Assembly (NCBI GenBank): GCA_038182865.1
Contig: CP116226.1
Coordinates: forward strand, 3,286,001-3,350,000
DNA length: 64,000 bases
Source of the DNA: Microbacterium enclense
GTDB taxonomy: Bacteria; Actinomycetota; Actinomycetes; Actinomycetales; Microbacteriaceae
Direction of reading: 5' to 3'
The position numbers and the translations under genes are program-made. The notes below the pieces were generated by a model. That model was given only the letters and a program-made list of their open reading frames with translations, was not told the DNA's origin and did no database searches. The number at the start of each line of letters is the position of its first letter. Position 1 is the first letter of the stretch. Positions 40,866 to 49,274 of the stretch are shown here, one piece after another.

Positions 40866-41939
40866 TCAGCGTTCGTTCTGCCGCGGGATGATGACCTCGC
40901 GGTAGATGATGAGGATGCTCGCGGCCACGGGAATGGCGATCAGGGCACCGAGAAGGTTCAGCAGCGCGCCTCCCGCCAACGCCGCGATCACCACCACCGC
41001 GCCGGGCACCGACACCGCGCGGTTCATGATGCGCGGCGAGATGACGTACGCCTCCACCTGCATGTAGATCAGGTAGTAGATCAGGGCGATGAGCGCCGTC
41101 GTCGGCGAGCCCAACCCGGGGATGAGGCAGGTCAAGACGATGATCGTCGATCCCGTCAGGGTGCCGACGAGAGGGATGAGCGAGAAGAAGAACGCCACGA
41201 CCGCCAGGACGGCGGGGAACGGCGCATTAATGATGGTGAGGAAGATGGCGCTGAGGATGCCGTTGATCACACCGAGGCTCACCTGACCCATGACGTAGTA
41301 GCCCACGGAGTCGGTGATCTTCTCGGCCAGTTCGATGAAGCGCGCTCGCTTGGAGGCCGGTACCAACTGGTACACCGCTGACTTCAGCGACGGCGTGGAT
41401 GCGGTGAAGTAGATCGTCAGGATGAGCACGATGAACGCGCCGCCGAGGCCCGCGGCGACAGCACCGCCGACCGTAAGGAGGCTGTTGCCCACCATCGTCG
41501 AGATCGACCCCACGTCGAGGGTGGAGAACCAGTGCTGCACACCCGCCCACACCTCGTCGAGGCGGAGCCAGGGGAACGTCGTGGATGCCCAGTCCTGGAC
41601 GCCGGAGACGATCTCGTTCCAGCGTCCAGGACGCAGCAGCTGCTCGATCTGCGTGACCAGCTGGGTGATCTGGCTCGCGATGATCGGCACGACCATCAGG
41701 ATGATGCCGGTGAAGACGCCGAGGACTCCGATGATCGTCACCAGGACGGCGGCCCAGCGCGGGAGACCGCGCCGTTCGAGGCCCGAGACGAGAGGATCGA
41801 GGCCGAGCGACAAGAACAGCGCCGTGCCGACGTACAGCAGGATCGTCGACAGATTCTGCACGCTTCCGATGAGCAGGAGTCCGACGCCGACGCCCAACGT
41901 CGCGAGCAAGGCCACCCGGAACGGGTTGTGGATCTTCAT
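40866..41939 (-). CDS. AI-2E family (PerM/YdiK-like) membrane transporter
   Basis: A 357-residue integral membrane protein with about eight hydrophobic segments and the AI-2E family pattern. Examples are VGTALFLSLGLDPLVSGLERRGLPRWAAVL near the N-terminus and a central soluble helix region. Late motifs include FFFSLIPLVGTLTGSTI and VISPRIMNRAVSVPGAVVVIAALAGGALLNLLGALIAIPVAA. Family members export small molecules or act in Na+(Li+)/H+ exchange; substrate unknown. The ATG at 41939 is preferred because TATCCT (about 41986) would be inside the longer frame. Confidence 0.85.
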   Translation of the reverse strand: MKIHNPFRVALLATLGVGVGLLLIGSVQNLSTILLYVGTALFLSLGLDPLVSGLERRGLPRWAAVLVTIIGVLGVFTGIILMVVPIIASQITQLVTQIEQLLRPGRWNEIVSGVQDWASTTFPWLRLDEVWAGVQHWFSTLDVGSISTMVGNSLLTVGGAVAAGLGGAFIVLILTIYFTASTPSLKSAVYQLVPASKRARFIELAEKITDSVGYYVMGQVSLGVINGILSAIFLTIINAPFPAVLAVVAFFFSLIPLVGTLTGSTIIVLTCLIPGLGSPTTALIALIYYLIYMQVEAYVISPRIMNRAVSVPGAVVVIAALAGGALLNLLGALIAIPVAASILIIYREVIIPRQNER

Positions 41940-42112
41940 GCCGGGAACCCCGCCTCCTCCGGCCGCGTCCGCGCCCGTCTCGCAAGGATACTGAGCGAGG
42001 GCAGACAACCGCCTCTTCCGTCCTCGCCGAGAACTTTCAGGAGTCCTCCGATAGTCTGAAACGTCGATTCTTCGGCGACCACCCGAGTCGCCGATTGGGG
42101 ATGGTGCATAGC

Positions 42113-43966
42113 GTGAGATTCGTCTGGGCCGTGGTGGCGTTCATCATCGCCGCCGTCATGATCGGTGCGGGCATCGCCCAGCGCACCGTGTTCCAGGGTC
42201 CCGGCGAGGCGTCGCAGGTGATCCAGACCGATCAATCCACGGCTTACACGATGATCGACGGCGCCGTTCTCGGAAGCCTCCCGGGCGCGCAGACTCTTCG
42301 CGTCGAGGGCTCTTCCGACGTGTTCGTGTCCTACGGCCGCTCGGAAGACGTCCGCGCGTGGCTCTCAGACGCCGAGTACACCTCGGTCACGATGGGCGAC
42401 GAGGGAGCGGTGCAGACGTCTGTCGTCGAGCCCACCGTGGCGCCCACGGCGGGCGACACGCCTGCCGCCGGCGACGGGACGGACACCACGACCCCGACGG
42501 CCACCGCGGGGGCTCGTTCACCGATCGGCTCCGATCTGTGGCTCGACGAGTTCGAGCAGTCCGGCACCCTGTCGACCACCCTTCAGCTCCCCTCCGACAT
42601 GAGCCTGCTCGTGGCCTCCGACGGCGTCGCGCCGGCGCCGTCCACGATCACGGTCACGTGGCCTGTCGACAACTCCACGCCCTGGGCCGGTCCCCTCATC
42701 GTGGGCGGCGGCATCGTTCTGCTCATCGGCCTGGTGCTGTACATCCTCGGCATCCGTCACGTGCGACGCTCGCGGCGCCCCCGTCGCAAGGGCCTCCCGC
42801 TTCCCGTGACCGAACCCATCTCCATCGCCGAATCCGAAGACAAGGGCGTCATCAGCGAGTCACCGCGTCGCCGAGCGAACGGACGCGGACGGGGAGCACT
42901 CGGTTCCGGCCGTCGTGCCCTGATCGCTGTGCCGGCGCTCGGCGTGTCCGCGGTCCTGTTCGCCGGCTGCTCGGCCGACGCGTGGCCGCAGGTGGCTCCG
43001 TCCGACTCACCGAGTCCGTCGGCGACCGTGATCGTTCCGGAAGGGCAGTTCCCCCCGGCCGTGACCGAGGCGCAGGCGCAGCGGATCGTGTCCCGCATCT
43101 CCGAGACCGTCGCGCAGGCGGACGCGGCGATGGATGCCACGGCTGCCGAGTCGCGCCTCACCGGCCCCGCTCTCGCGGAACGCAAGACCAACTACACCCT
43201 GCGCGCGGCGATCCCCGACCGTCCGACTCTTCCCGCGATCCCGGCGGAGCCCGTCCAGATCACGTTGCCGCAGACCACGAACGCCTGGCCGCGTACGGTG
43301 ATGACCGTCGTGGAGTCCGACGACGCGACAGCTCCCACGACGACCATCATGATGATGACGCAGGACGACCCGTGGTCGGAGTACCGCGCGTCGTACGTCG
43401 GCAATCTCGAGGCCTCCACGAACCTGCCCGAGCTCGCCGCCCCGTACGTCGGTGCCACGCAAGTTCCGCCGGACTCGTCGTTCCTGGTGATGCCGCCGAA
43501 CGAGCTCGCGACCGCCTACGCCGATCTCATCAACAACGGGCAGAACAGCACCTCGTGGGCGAAGTTCGACACCGCGAACGATCTGCTGCTCCCCGCCATC
43601 GAGGACAACAAGAGCAAGCGCACCGACGAGCTGAACCAGACCGGGCAGGGCACGGCGGAGATCAGCTTCTCGGCCTCGGCGGGACCGGCCGATCCGATCG
43701 CCCTGGCGACGCTGGACACCGGTGCGATCGTCGCGGTGAACGTCTACGAGAGCGACACGGCCAAGCCGACGAACGCGGATGCCGTCATCAAGCTCGACAA
43801 CAATCCCGCGGTGAAGGCTCTCACCGGTGTCGACCAGTCGGCCACGGGATTCACCACGACGTACTCCGACCAGATCTTCTTCTACGTGCCCAGCCAGGGA
43901 TCGGACGACCAGATCCGTCTCCTCGGTTACCGATCCAGCCTCCTCGAAGCGAAGGTGTCCCCGTGA
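42113..43966 (+). CDS. Membrane protein with internal lipobox and DUF8094-like C-terminal domain
   Basis: A 617-residue protein in two parts. The first ~250 residues have a TM segment (FVWAVVAFIIAAVMIGAGIA), an extracytoplasmic region with a Thr/Ala/Asp-rich linker, and a second TM (GPLIVGGGIVLLIGLVLYIL). Then come a basic cytoplasmic stretch and a second signal-like helix ending in a lipobox, LFAGC, in mid-protein. The C-terminal half is an exported domain of the type now called DUF8094. The GTG at 42113 is the best start; ATG at 42095 or 42101 is possible. It overlaps the next gene by 4 bp. Function unknown. Confidence 0.7.
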   Translation: MRFVWAVVAFIIAAVMIGAGIAQRTVFQGPGEASQVIQTDQSTAYTMIDGAVLGSLPGAQTLRVEGSSDVFVSYGRSEDVRAWLSDAEYTSVTMGDEGAVQTSVVEPTVAPTAGDTPAAGDGTDTTTPTATAGARSPIGSDLWLDEFEQSGTLSTTLQLPSDMSLLVASDGVAPAPSTITVTWPVDNSTPWAGPLIVGGGIVLLIGLVLYILGIRHVRRSRRPRRKGLPLPVTEPISIAESEDKGVISESPRRRANGRGRGALGSGRRALIAVPALGVSAVLFAGCSADAWPQVAPSDSPSPSATVIVPEGQFPPAVTEAQAQRIVSRISETVAQADAAMDATAAESRLTGPALAERKTNYTLRAAIPDRPTLPAIPAEPVQITLPQTTNAWPRTVMTVVESDDATAPTTTIMMMTQDDPWSEYRASYVGNLEASTNLPELAAPYVGATQVPPDSSFLVMPPNELATAYADLINNGQNSTSWAKFDTANDLLLPAIEDNKSKRTDELNQTGQGTAEISFSASAGPADPIALATLDTGAIVAVNVYESDTAKPTNADAVIKLDNNPAVKALTGVDQSATGFTTTYSDQIFFYVPSQGSDDQIRLLGYRSSLLEAKVSP

Positions 43967-44910
43967 GCACTCCTGCCCCCGGCTCCGTCCTGCGCGGCGC
44001 TGTCGACCTGTCGTCGCTGCGTAACCGCCCCACGTCACCGGTGACCCCCTCGGCCACCGCCTCCGCTCCGGCGGGAGAGGCGTCGGCGACCCCGCTCGTC
44101 TTCGACGTGACCGATGCGACGTTCGGCGATGTCCTCGAGCTCTCTCGCACGGTGCCTGTCGTGGTGGACCTATGGGCCGAATGGTGCGGGCCGTGCAAGC
44201 AGCTCAGCCCCATCCTCGAGAAGGTCGTCACCGAGCTCGCGGGCCGCGTGGTGCTGGCGAAGGTCGACGTCGACGCCAATCCGCAGTTGGCTCAGGGCTT
44301 CCGTGCACAGTCGATTCCGATGGTGGTTGCTCTGGTGGCCGGACAGCCGGTTCCGCTGTTCACGGGCGCGGTCCCGGAGCAGCAGGTGCGCGAGGTGTTC
44401 GGGCAACTCCTGCAGCTGGCTGCTCAGCACGGTGTGACAGGCACAGTCCCCGTGGGGGAGGGCGCTCCGGATGCCGACGAACCGTCGGATCCGCCGTTGC
44501 CGCCGCTGCACGCCGAGGCCTTCGCCGCGATCGAGGAGGGCGACTACCCCCGCGCCATCTCCGCGTACGAGCGCGCACTCGCGGAGAACCCCCGCGACAG
44601 CGAGGCGGCCGCAGGGCTCGGCCAGGTACGGCTGCTGGATCGTGTGCAAGGTGCCGATCTGCAGGAGGCGCGGGCGGCGGCGGACGCGGCGCCGGGAGAC
44701 GTCGACGCACAGTTCCTGGTCGCCGACCTCGATCTCGCCGGCGGGCACGTCGACGACGCTTTCGGTCGCCTGCTTGACCTCTTCGCGGCACTGCCGACGG
44801 ATGAGCGACCGCGCGTGCGCGAGCGCCTCCTCGAGCTGTTCGGACTCGTCGGAGACGACGATGCTCGCGTCATCCGAGCGCGCGGGCGACTGGCGTCTCT
44901 GTTGTTCTGA
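43963..44910 (+). CDS. Thioredoxin-TPR protein (CnoX/YbbN-like)
   Basis: A 315-residue cytoplasmic protein: a disordered N-terminal 45 residues, a thioredoxin fold with active site WCGPC at 74-78 and cis-Pro in SIPMVV, then a C-terminal TPR region (AFAAIEEGDYPRAISAYERALAENPRDSEAAAGLGQVRLL). This matches YbbN/CnoX holdases, but unlike E. coli CnoX the CxxC is intact, so redox activity is possible. The GTG overlaps the DUF8094-like gene by 4 bp. A perfect hairpin terminator follows. Confidence 0.88.
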   Translation: MSTPAPGSVLRGAVDLSSLRNRPTSPVTPSATASAPAGEASATPLVFDVTDATFGDVLELSRTVPVVVDLWAEWCGPCKQLSPILEKVVTELAGRVVLAKVDVDANPQLAQGFRAQSIPMVVALVAGQPVPLFTGAVPEQQVREVFGQLLQLAAQHGVTGTVPVGEGAPDADEPSDPPLPPLHAEAFAAIEEGDYPRAISAYERALAENPRDSEAAAGLGQVRLLDRVQGADLQEARAAADAAPGDVDAQFLVADLDLAGGHVDDAFGRLLDLFAALPTDERPRVRERLLELFGLVGDDDARVIRARGRLASLLF

Positions 44911-44930
44911 CGATCACGCCGATGCAGGGC

Positions 44931-44970
44931 AAGGAGGAAGGCCCCGTCGCGAGACGGGGCCTTCCTCCTT
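44931..44970. terminator. Perfect 18-bp-stem bidirectional terminator
   Basis: Positions 44931-44948 pair perfectly with 44953-44970 (arms AAGGAGGAAGGCCCCGTC / complement), loop GCGA. On both strands the 3' arm ends in a pyrimidine-rich CCTTCCTCCTT. It lies between convergent genes (thioredoxin-TPR and glgB). Confidence 0.85.
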
Positions 44971-44983
44971 ACCGCGAAGCGCG

Positions 44984-47125
44984 TCAGGCGCCTGCGGAGT
45001 GCTGCAGCCAGAGAACGCCGAGCGGGGGCAGCGTCACGACGGCGGAACCGCGAGGGTCGGTCGTGACGGCTCCGAAGTTCCCTTGACCCGACCCGCCGAA
45101 CGCCTCGGCGTCGCTGTTGAGCACCTCGGTCCAGGTGCCCGACTCCGGAAGGTCGATCGGGAAGTCGGTCAGCGGCACGCCGGAGAAGTTGCACAGCACG
45201 GCGACGGTATTGCCGTGGTGATCACGTCGCGCGAAGGCCAGCACGTTCGGATTCCACGCGGGCGAGCCCAAGCGAGAGAACGCCGCGCCGTCGTGGTCGC
45301 GCGACCACAGCGGAGCCTGGTCCTTGTAGACACGGTTCAGCTCGGCGACGAACGCGTGCAGCTGGGCATGCGAGGGCTGGTCGAGCATCCACCAGTCGAG
45401 GCTGCGCCCCTCCGACCACTCCGACATCTGACCGAACTCCTGCCCCATGAACAGGAGTTGCTTGCCCGGGTGCCCCCACATGTACGCCAAGAAGGCACGC
45501 ATGTTGGCGAGCTTCTGCCAGTGGTCGCCCGGCATCCGGCCGAAGAGACTGCCCTTTCCGTGCACGACCTCGTCGTGGCTGATCGGCAGGATGAAGTTCT
45601 CACTGAAGGCGTACACGAACGAGAACGACAGCTCTCCCTCGTGGTGCGATCGATACATCGGGTCCCGTGCGATGTACTGCAGTGAGTCGTTCATCCAGCC
45701 CATGTTCCACTTGAAGCCGAAGCCCAGACCGGCGTGCGAGGTGGGGGCGGTCACGCCGGGGAAGCTGGTGGACTCCTCGGCGATCATCGCGATGCCGGGG
45801 TAGCGCTTGTAGGAGGTCGCGTTCACCTCCTGAAGGAAGCGGATCGCTTCGAGGTTCTCGCGACCGCCGAATTGGTTGGGCGCCCACTCGCCGTCATTGC
45901 GGGAGTAATCCAGGTAGAGCATGGATGCCACGGCATCCACGCGCAGTCCGTCGACGTGGAACTCCTCGAACCAGTACAGCGCGTTCGCGACGAGGAAGTT
46001 GCGCACCTCGTTGCGGCCGTAGTCGAAGATGAGGGTTCCCCAGTCCTTGTGCTCTCCGCGTCTCGGGTCGGGGTGCTCGTAGAGAGCCTCACCGTCGAAA
46101 CGGGCGAGGGCGAAGTCGTCTTTCGGGAAGTGTCCCGGGACCCAGTCCATGATCACGCCGATGCCCGCCTGGTGAAGGCGATCGATCAGGTACCGCAGAT
46201 CGTCGGGGTCTCCGAAGCGACTGGTGGGCGCGTAGTAGCCCGACACCTGGTATCCCCACGAGCCGCCGAACGGGTGCTCCGAGAGAGGCAGGAACTCCAC
46301 GTGCGTGAAGCCCTGCGCGCCGACGTAGTCGATGATCTCATCGGCTGCATCCCGGTAGGAAAGCCCCTGCTTCCAGGAGCCCAGGTGCAGTTCGTAGATC
46401 GACATGGGGCGGTCGAGAGGAGCCGTCCGCGAACGTTCTGCGATCCACTCGTCGTCGGCCCAGGCATACTCCGACTCCGTGACCACGGACGCGGTCGCCG
46501 GCGGAACCTCGGCGAGCCGGGCCATCGGGTCGGCTTTCTGCACCCAGAAACCGCCGCGGGCGAGGATCTCGAACTTGTAGCGGGAGCCCGCGCCCACGCC
46601 CGGGAGGAAGACCTCCCAGACGCCGCTGGCGCCCATGGAGCGCATCGAACTGCCGCGTCCGTCCCACCCGTTGAAATCGCCGATCACCCGGACCGCCCGG
46701 GCATTGGGCGCCCAGACGGTGAACGCGGTGCCGACAGACCCGTCGAGCTCGCGGACGTGCGCGCCCAGGACGCGCCACAGCTCCTCGTGACGTCCCTCCG
46801 CGATGAGGTGGAGGTCGAGTTCGCCCACCGACGGCACGTGCCGGTAAGCATCATCATCGGAATGCGGGACTCCGTCGTCGTACGTGACGCGGACGCGATA
46901 GGCCCCGGGGTTCTCGGGGACGGGCGCTTCCCACACCCCTTCGCGGACGTGGGCGAAGACTGCGGCCGTGCCGTCGCCGAGCTCGGCGACGACGTCTTTC
47001 GCGAGCGGGCGGCGGACGCGGATCACCCAGCCGTCCGAGCCCTCGTGGGCACCGAGGACGCTGTGCGGATCGTGGTGCGTGCCGTGGGCGACGGCATCCA
47101 GGAGCTCGGGGGGAAGGGGGCTCAT
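44984..47125 (-). CDS. glgB: 1,4-alpha-glucan branching enzyme GlgB
   Basis: Introduces alpha-1,6 branches into glycogen. The 713-residue GH13 protein has two N-terminal CBM48-like modules and the catalytic barrel. The nucleophile Asp is at about 398 (DGLRVDAVASMLYLDY), the acid/base Glu at about 450 (IAEESTSFPG), and HDEVVHGKGSL follows. The ATG overlaps the glgE stop by 4 bp, so branching and M1P polymerisation are coupled. Confidence 0.96.
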   Translation of the reverse strand: MSPLPPELLDAVAHGTHHDPHSVLGAHEGSDGWVIRVRRPLAKDVVAELGDGTAAVFAHVREGVWEAPVPENPGAYRVRVTYDDGVPHSDDDAYRHVPSVGELDLHLIAEGRHEELWRVLGAHVRELDGSVGTAFTVWAPNARAVRVIGDFNGWDGRGSSMRSMGASGVWEVFLPGVGAGSRYKFEILARGGFWVQKADPMARLAEVPPATASVVTESEYAWADDEWIAERSRTAPLDRPMSIYELHLGSWKQGLSYRDAADEIIDYVGAQGFTHVEFLPLSEHPFGGSWGYQVSGYYAPTSRFGDPDDLRYLIDRLHQAGIGVIMDWVPGHFPKDDFALARFDGEALYEHPDPRRGEHKDWGTLIFDYGRNEVRNFLVANALYWFEEFHVDGLRVDAVASMLYLDYSRNDGEWAPNQFGGRENLEAIRFLQEVNATSYKRYPGIAMIAEESTSFPGVTAPTSHAGLGFGFKWNMGWMNDSLQYIARDPMYRSHHEGELSFSFVYAFSENFILPISHDEVVHGKGSLFGRMPGDHWQKLANMRAFLAYMWGHPGKQLLFMGQEFGQMSEWSEGRSLDWWMLDQPSHAQLHAFVAELNRVYKDQAPLWSRDHDGAAFSRLGSPAWNPNVLAFARRDHHGNTVAVLCNFSGVPLTDFPIDLPESGTWTEVLNSDAEAFGGSGQGNFGAVTTDPRGSAVVTLPPLGVLWLQHSAGA

Positions 47126-49206
47126 CGGATCTCCTTGACGTGCAGGATGTGAACGGGTTCGTCGAACGCGTCCAGGCGCACGAAGTTGTGATCGGCCCAG
47201 GTCCAGACCTGGCCCGTCACGAGGTCTTCCACCTCGTAGGGGGCGCCGGGCTCGACGCCCCAGATCGTGGTGTCGAGGTGAACCGTGCTCTGGCGCGTCG
47301 AGTGGGGATCGACGTTGGCGACCACGATGATCGTGTCGCTCGTGCCCGTGGGGGAGAGCGCGGCATCGAGGTGCTTGGAGTACACGAGGATCGCGTCGTC
47401 GTCGCTCCAGTGCACGTCCAGGTTGCGCAGCTGCCGCAGCGCCGGATGATCGCGACGAACCCGGTTGAGAAGGCGCAGGTACGGCGCGAGGGAGTCGCCC
47501 GCCGCCTCGGCGCCGGACCAGTCGCGGATCTTGTACTCGTACTTCTCGTTGTCGATGTTCTCTTCCGAGCCGGGGCGGGCCACATTCTCATACAGCTCGT
47601 ACCCCGCATAGACGCCGTAGGTGGGCGCCGCGGTCGCCGCGAGGGCGGCGCGGATCTTGTATGCGGGGCGCCCGCCGAACTGCAGATACTCGGTGAGGAT
47701 GTCGGGCGTGTTGACGAAGAGGTTCGGCCTCAGGAAATCGGACGTCTCGTGTGCGAGACCGGAGAAGAACTCCGCGAGCTCTTCCTTGGTGTTGCGCCAG
47801 GTGAAGTAGGTGTAGCTCTGCTGGAAGCCCGCCATGGCGAGCCCCTGAAGCGGTGCCGGGCGCGTGAAGGCCTCGGCGAGGAACACGACATCCGGCTCCT
47901 CGGCGCTGATCGTGGCGATCAGCCACTCCCAGAACTGCAGCGGTTTGGTGTGGGGGTTGTCGACGCGGAAGATCTTCACGCCCTGCGCGATCCAGTGCCG
48001 CACGATTCGCAGGACCTCGGCGCGAATGCCGTCGGGGTCGTTGTCGAAGTTGACCGGGTAGATGTCCTGGTACTTCTTCGGCGGGTTCTCGGCGAAAGCG
48101 ATGGACCCGTCGGGCAGGGTGGTGAACCACTCGGGGTGTTCGGTGACCCAGGGGTGATCGGGGGAGGCCTGCAGCGCGAGGTCCAGAGCCACCTCGATGT
48201 TGCTGTCGCGCGCCGCGTGGACGAAGCTCCGGAAGTCCTCGAGTGTGCCGAGGTCGGGGTGGACCGCGTCGTGACCGCCCGCGGCGGCACCGATCGCCCA
48301 CGGTGATCCGGGGTCGCCGGGAGCGGTGACGAGGGTGTTGTTCGGTCCCTTCCGGTTGCTCTCGCCGATCGGGTGGATCGGCGGGAGGTAGAGCACGTCG
48401 AATCCCATGTCAGCCACGGCCGGAAGCCGGTCGACGGCCGTGCGGAACGTTCCGCTGATGATGCTGCCGTCTTCGGCATGCCTCGCCCCCTCGGAGCGCG
48501 GGAAGAACTCGTACCAGGCTCCGACACCGGCCCGTTCGCGCTCGACGAGCAGCTCGGATTCGCGTCCGACGGAGACGAGTCCCATGATCGGGCGTTCCGC
48601 GAACATTGCGGCGATCTCGGGGCTGCGAACGATCTCGAGCGCGACGTCGTCGTGCGTGTCGGGGTCGCGCAAGGCCCGCGCCGCGTCGTAGAGAACGTCT
48701 TTGTCGGTGCTGGGACGCTTCTTCTCACCGCGGGCGCGGTCGAACAGCTGAGCGCCCATCTCGCGCATGAGCGGAGCGTCGACGCCCGCGGCGATCTTCA
48801 GCTCGGCCGCGTGCTCCCACGTCGCGAACTCGTCCGCGAACGCCTCGAAGCGAAAGCGCCAGAGGCCCTGCTCCAGCGGAGCGACGAGCGTGGACCACCG
48901 GTCGAATCCGTCGTTCAGCGGGCTGAGACGGTGGAGCGACTCGTCGCAGGACGGCGAGAACAGCCGAACGTGCACACCGATGCGGTCGTGGCCCTCGCGG
49001 AAGGCGGTGACGGTGAACGGAACAGCCTCACCGACATACGCAGAGGGTCGAAAGCGGCCGCCGGGCACGCTGGGGTGCGGCAGGGCGAGAGGGATGCGCG
49101 GGGTCACCACGCCCTTCGCGGTCGGCGTCGGTTTGACCGGACGCTCCGGAATCGAGGCGCCGCTGCGCCAGGGACGTACGGTCGAGAGAGTCGTCGTGGT
49201 GGCCAC
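47122..49206 (-). CDS. glgE: Maltose-1-phosphate maltosyltransferase GlgE
   Basis: Extends alpha-1,4-glucan using maltose-1-phosphate as donor, an actinobacterial route to glycogen-like glucan. The 694-residue GH13_3 protein has the N-terminal beta domain (IPERPVKPTPTAKGVVTPRIP), DVLYLPPIHPIGESNRKGPNN and ALDLALQASPDHPWV. The nucleophile Asp is at about 416 (FRVDNPHTKPLQFWEW) and the acid/base Glu at about 443 (FLAEAFTRP). The TreS/Pep2 enzymes that often supply the donor are not encoded nearby, so M1P must come from genes elsewhere (TreS-Pep2 or GlgM). Confidence 0.96.
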   Translation of the reverse strand: MATTTTLSTVRPWRSGASIPERPVKPTPTAKGVVTPRIPLALPHPSVPGGRFRPSAYVGEAVPFTVTAFREGHDRIGVHVRLFSPSCDESLHRLSPLNDGFDRWSTLVAPLEQGLWRFRFEAFADEFATWEHAAELKIAAGVDAPLMREMGAQLFDRARGEKKRPSTDKDVLYDAARALRDPDTHDDVALEIVRSPEIAAMFAERPIMGLVSVGRESELLVERERAGVGAWYEFFPRSEGARHAEDGSIISGTFRTAVDRLPAVADMGFDVLYLPPIHPIGESNRKGPNNTLVTAPGDPGSPWAIGAAAGGHDAVHPDLGTLEDFRSFVHAARDSNIEVALDLALQASPDHPWVTEHPEWFTTLPDGSIAFAENPPKKYQDIYPVNFDNDPDGIRAEVLRIVRHWIAQGVKIFRVDNPHTKPLQFWEWLIATISAEEPDVVFLAEAFTRPAPLQGLAMAGFQQSYTYFTWRNTKEELAEFFSGLAHETSDFLRPNLFVNTPDILTEYLQFGGRPAYKIRAALAATAAPTYGVYAGYELYENVARPGSEENIDNEKYEYKIRDWSGAEAAGDSLAPYLRLLNRVRRDHPALRQLRNLDVHWSDDDAILVYSKHLDAALSPTGTSDTIIVVANVDPHSTRQSTVHLDTTIWGVEPGAPYEVEDLVTGQVWTWADHNFVRLDAFDEPVHILHVKEIR

Positions 49207-49274
49207 GATCCGAACCTATCGCGGCCCACCGACCTCGCCGCATCCATTCTCCCGGCCTTGACATGGCGGTCGGG

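Noticed and set aside
42358..43962. In-frame upstream extension of the thioredoxin-TPR gene (about 535 extra codons)
   Set aside because: The extension is out of frame with the clearly coding DUF8094-like gene and is Arg/His-rich nonsense; the GTG at 43963 with a 4-bp overlap is the natural start.
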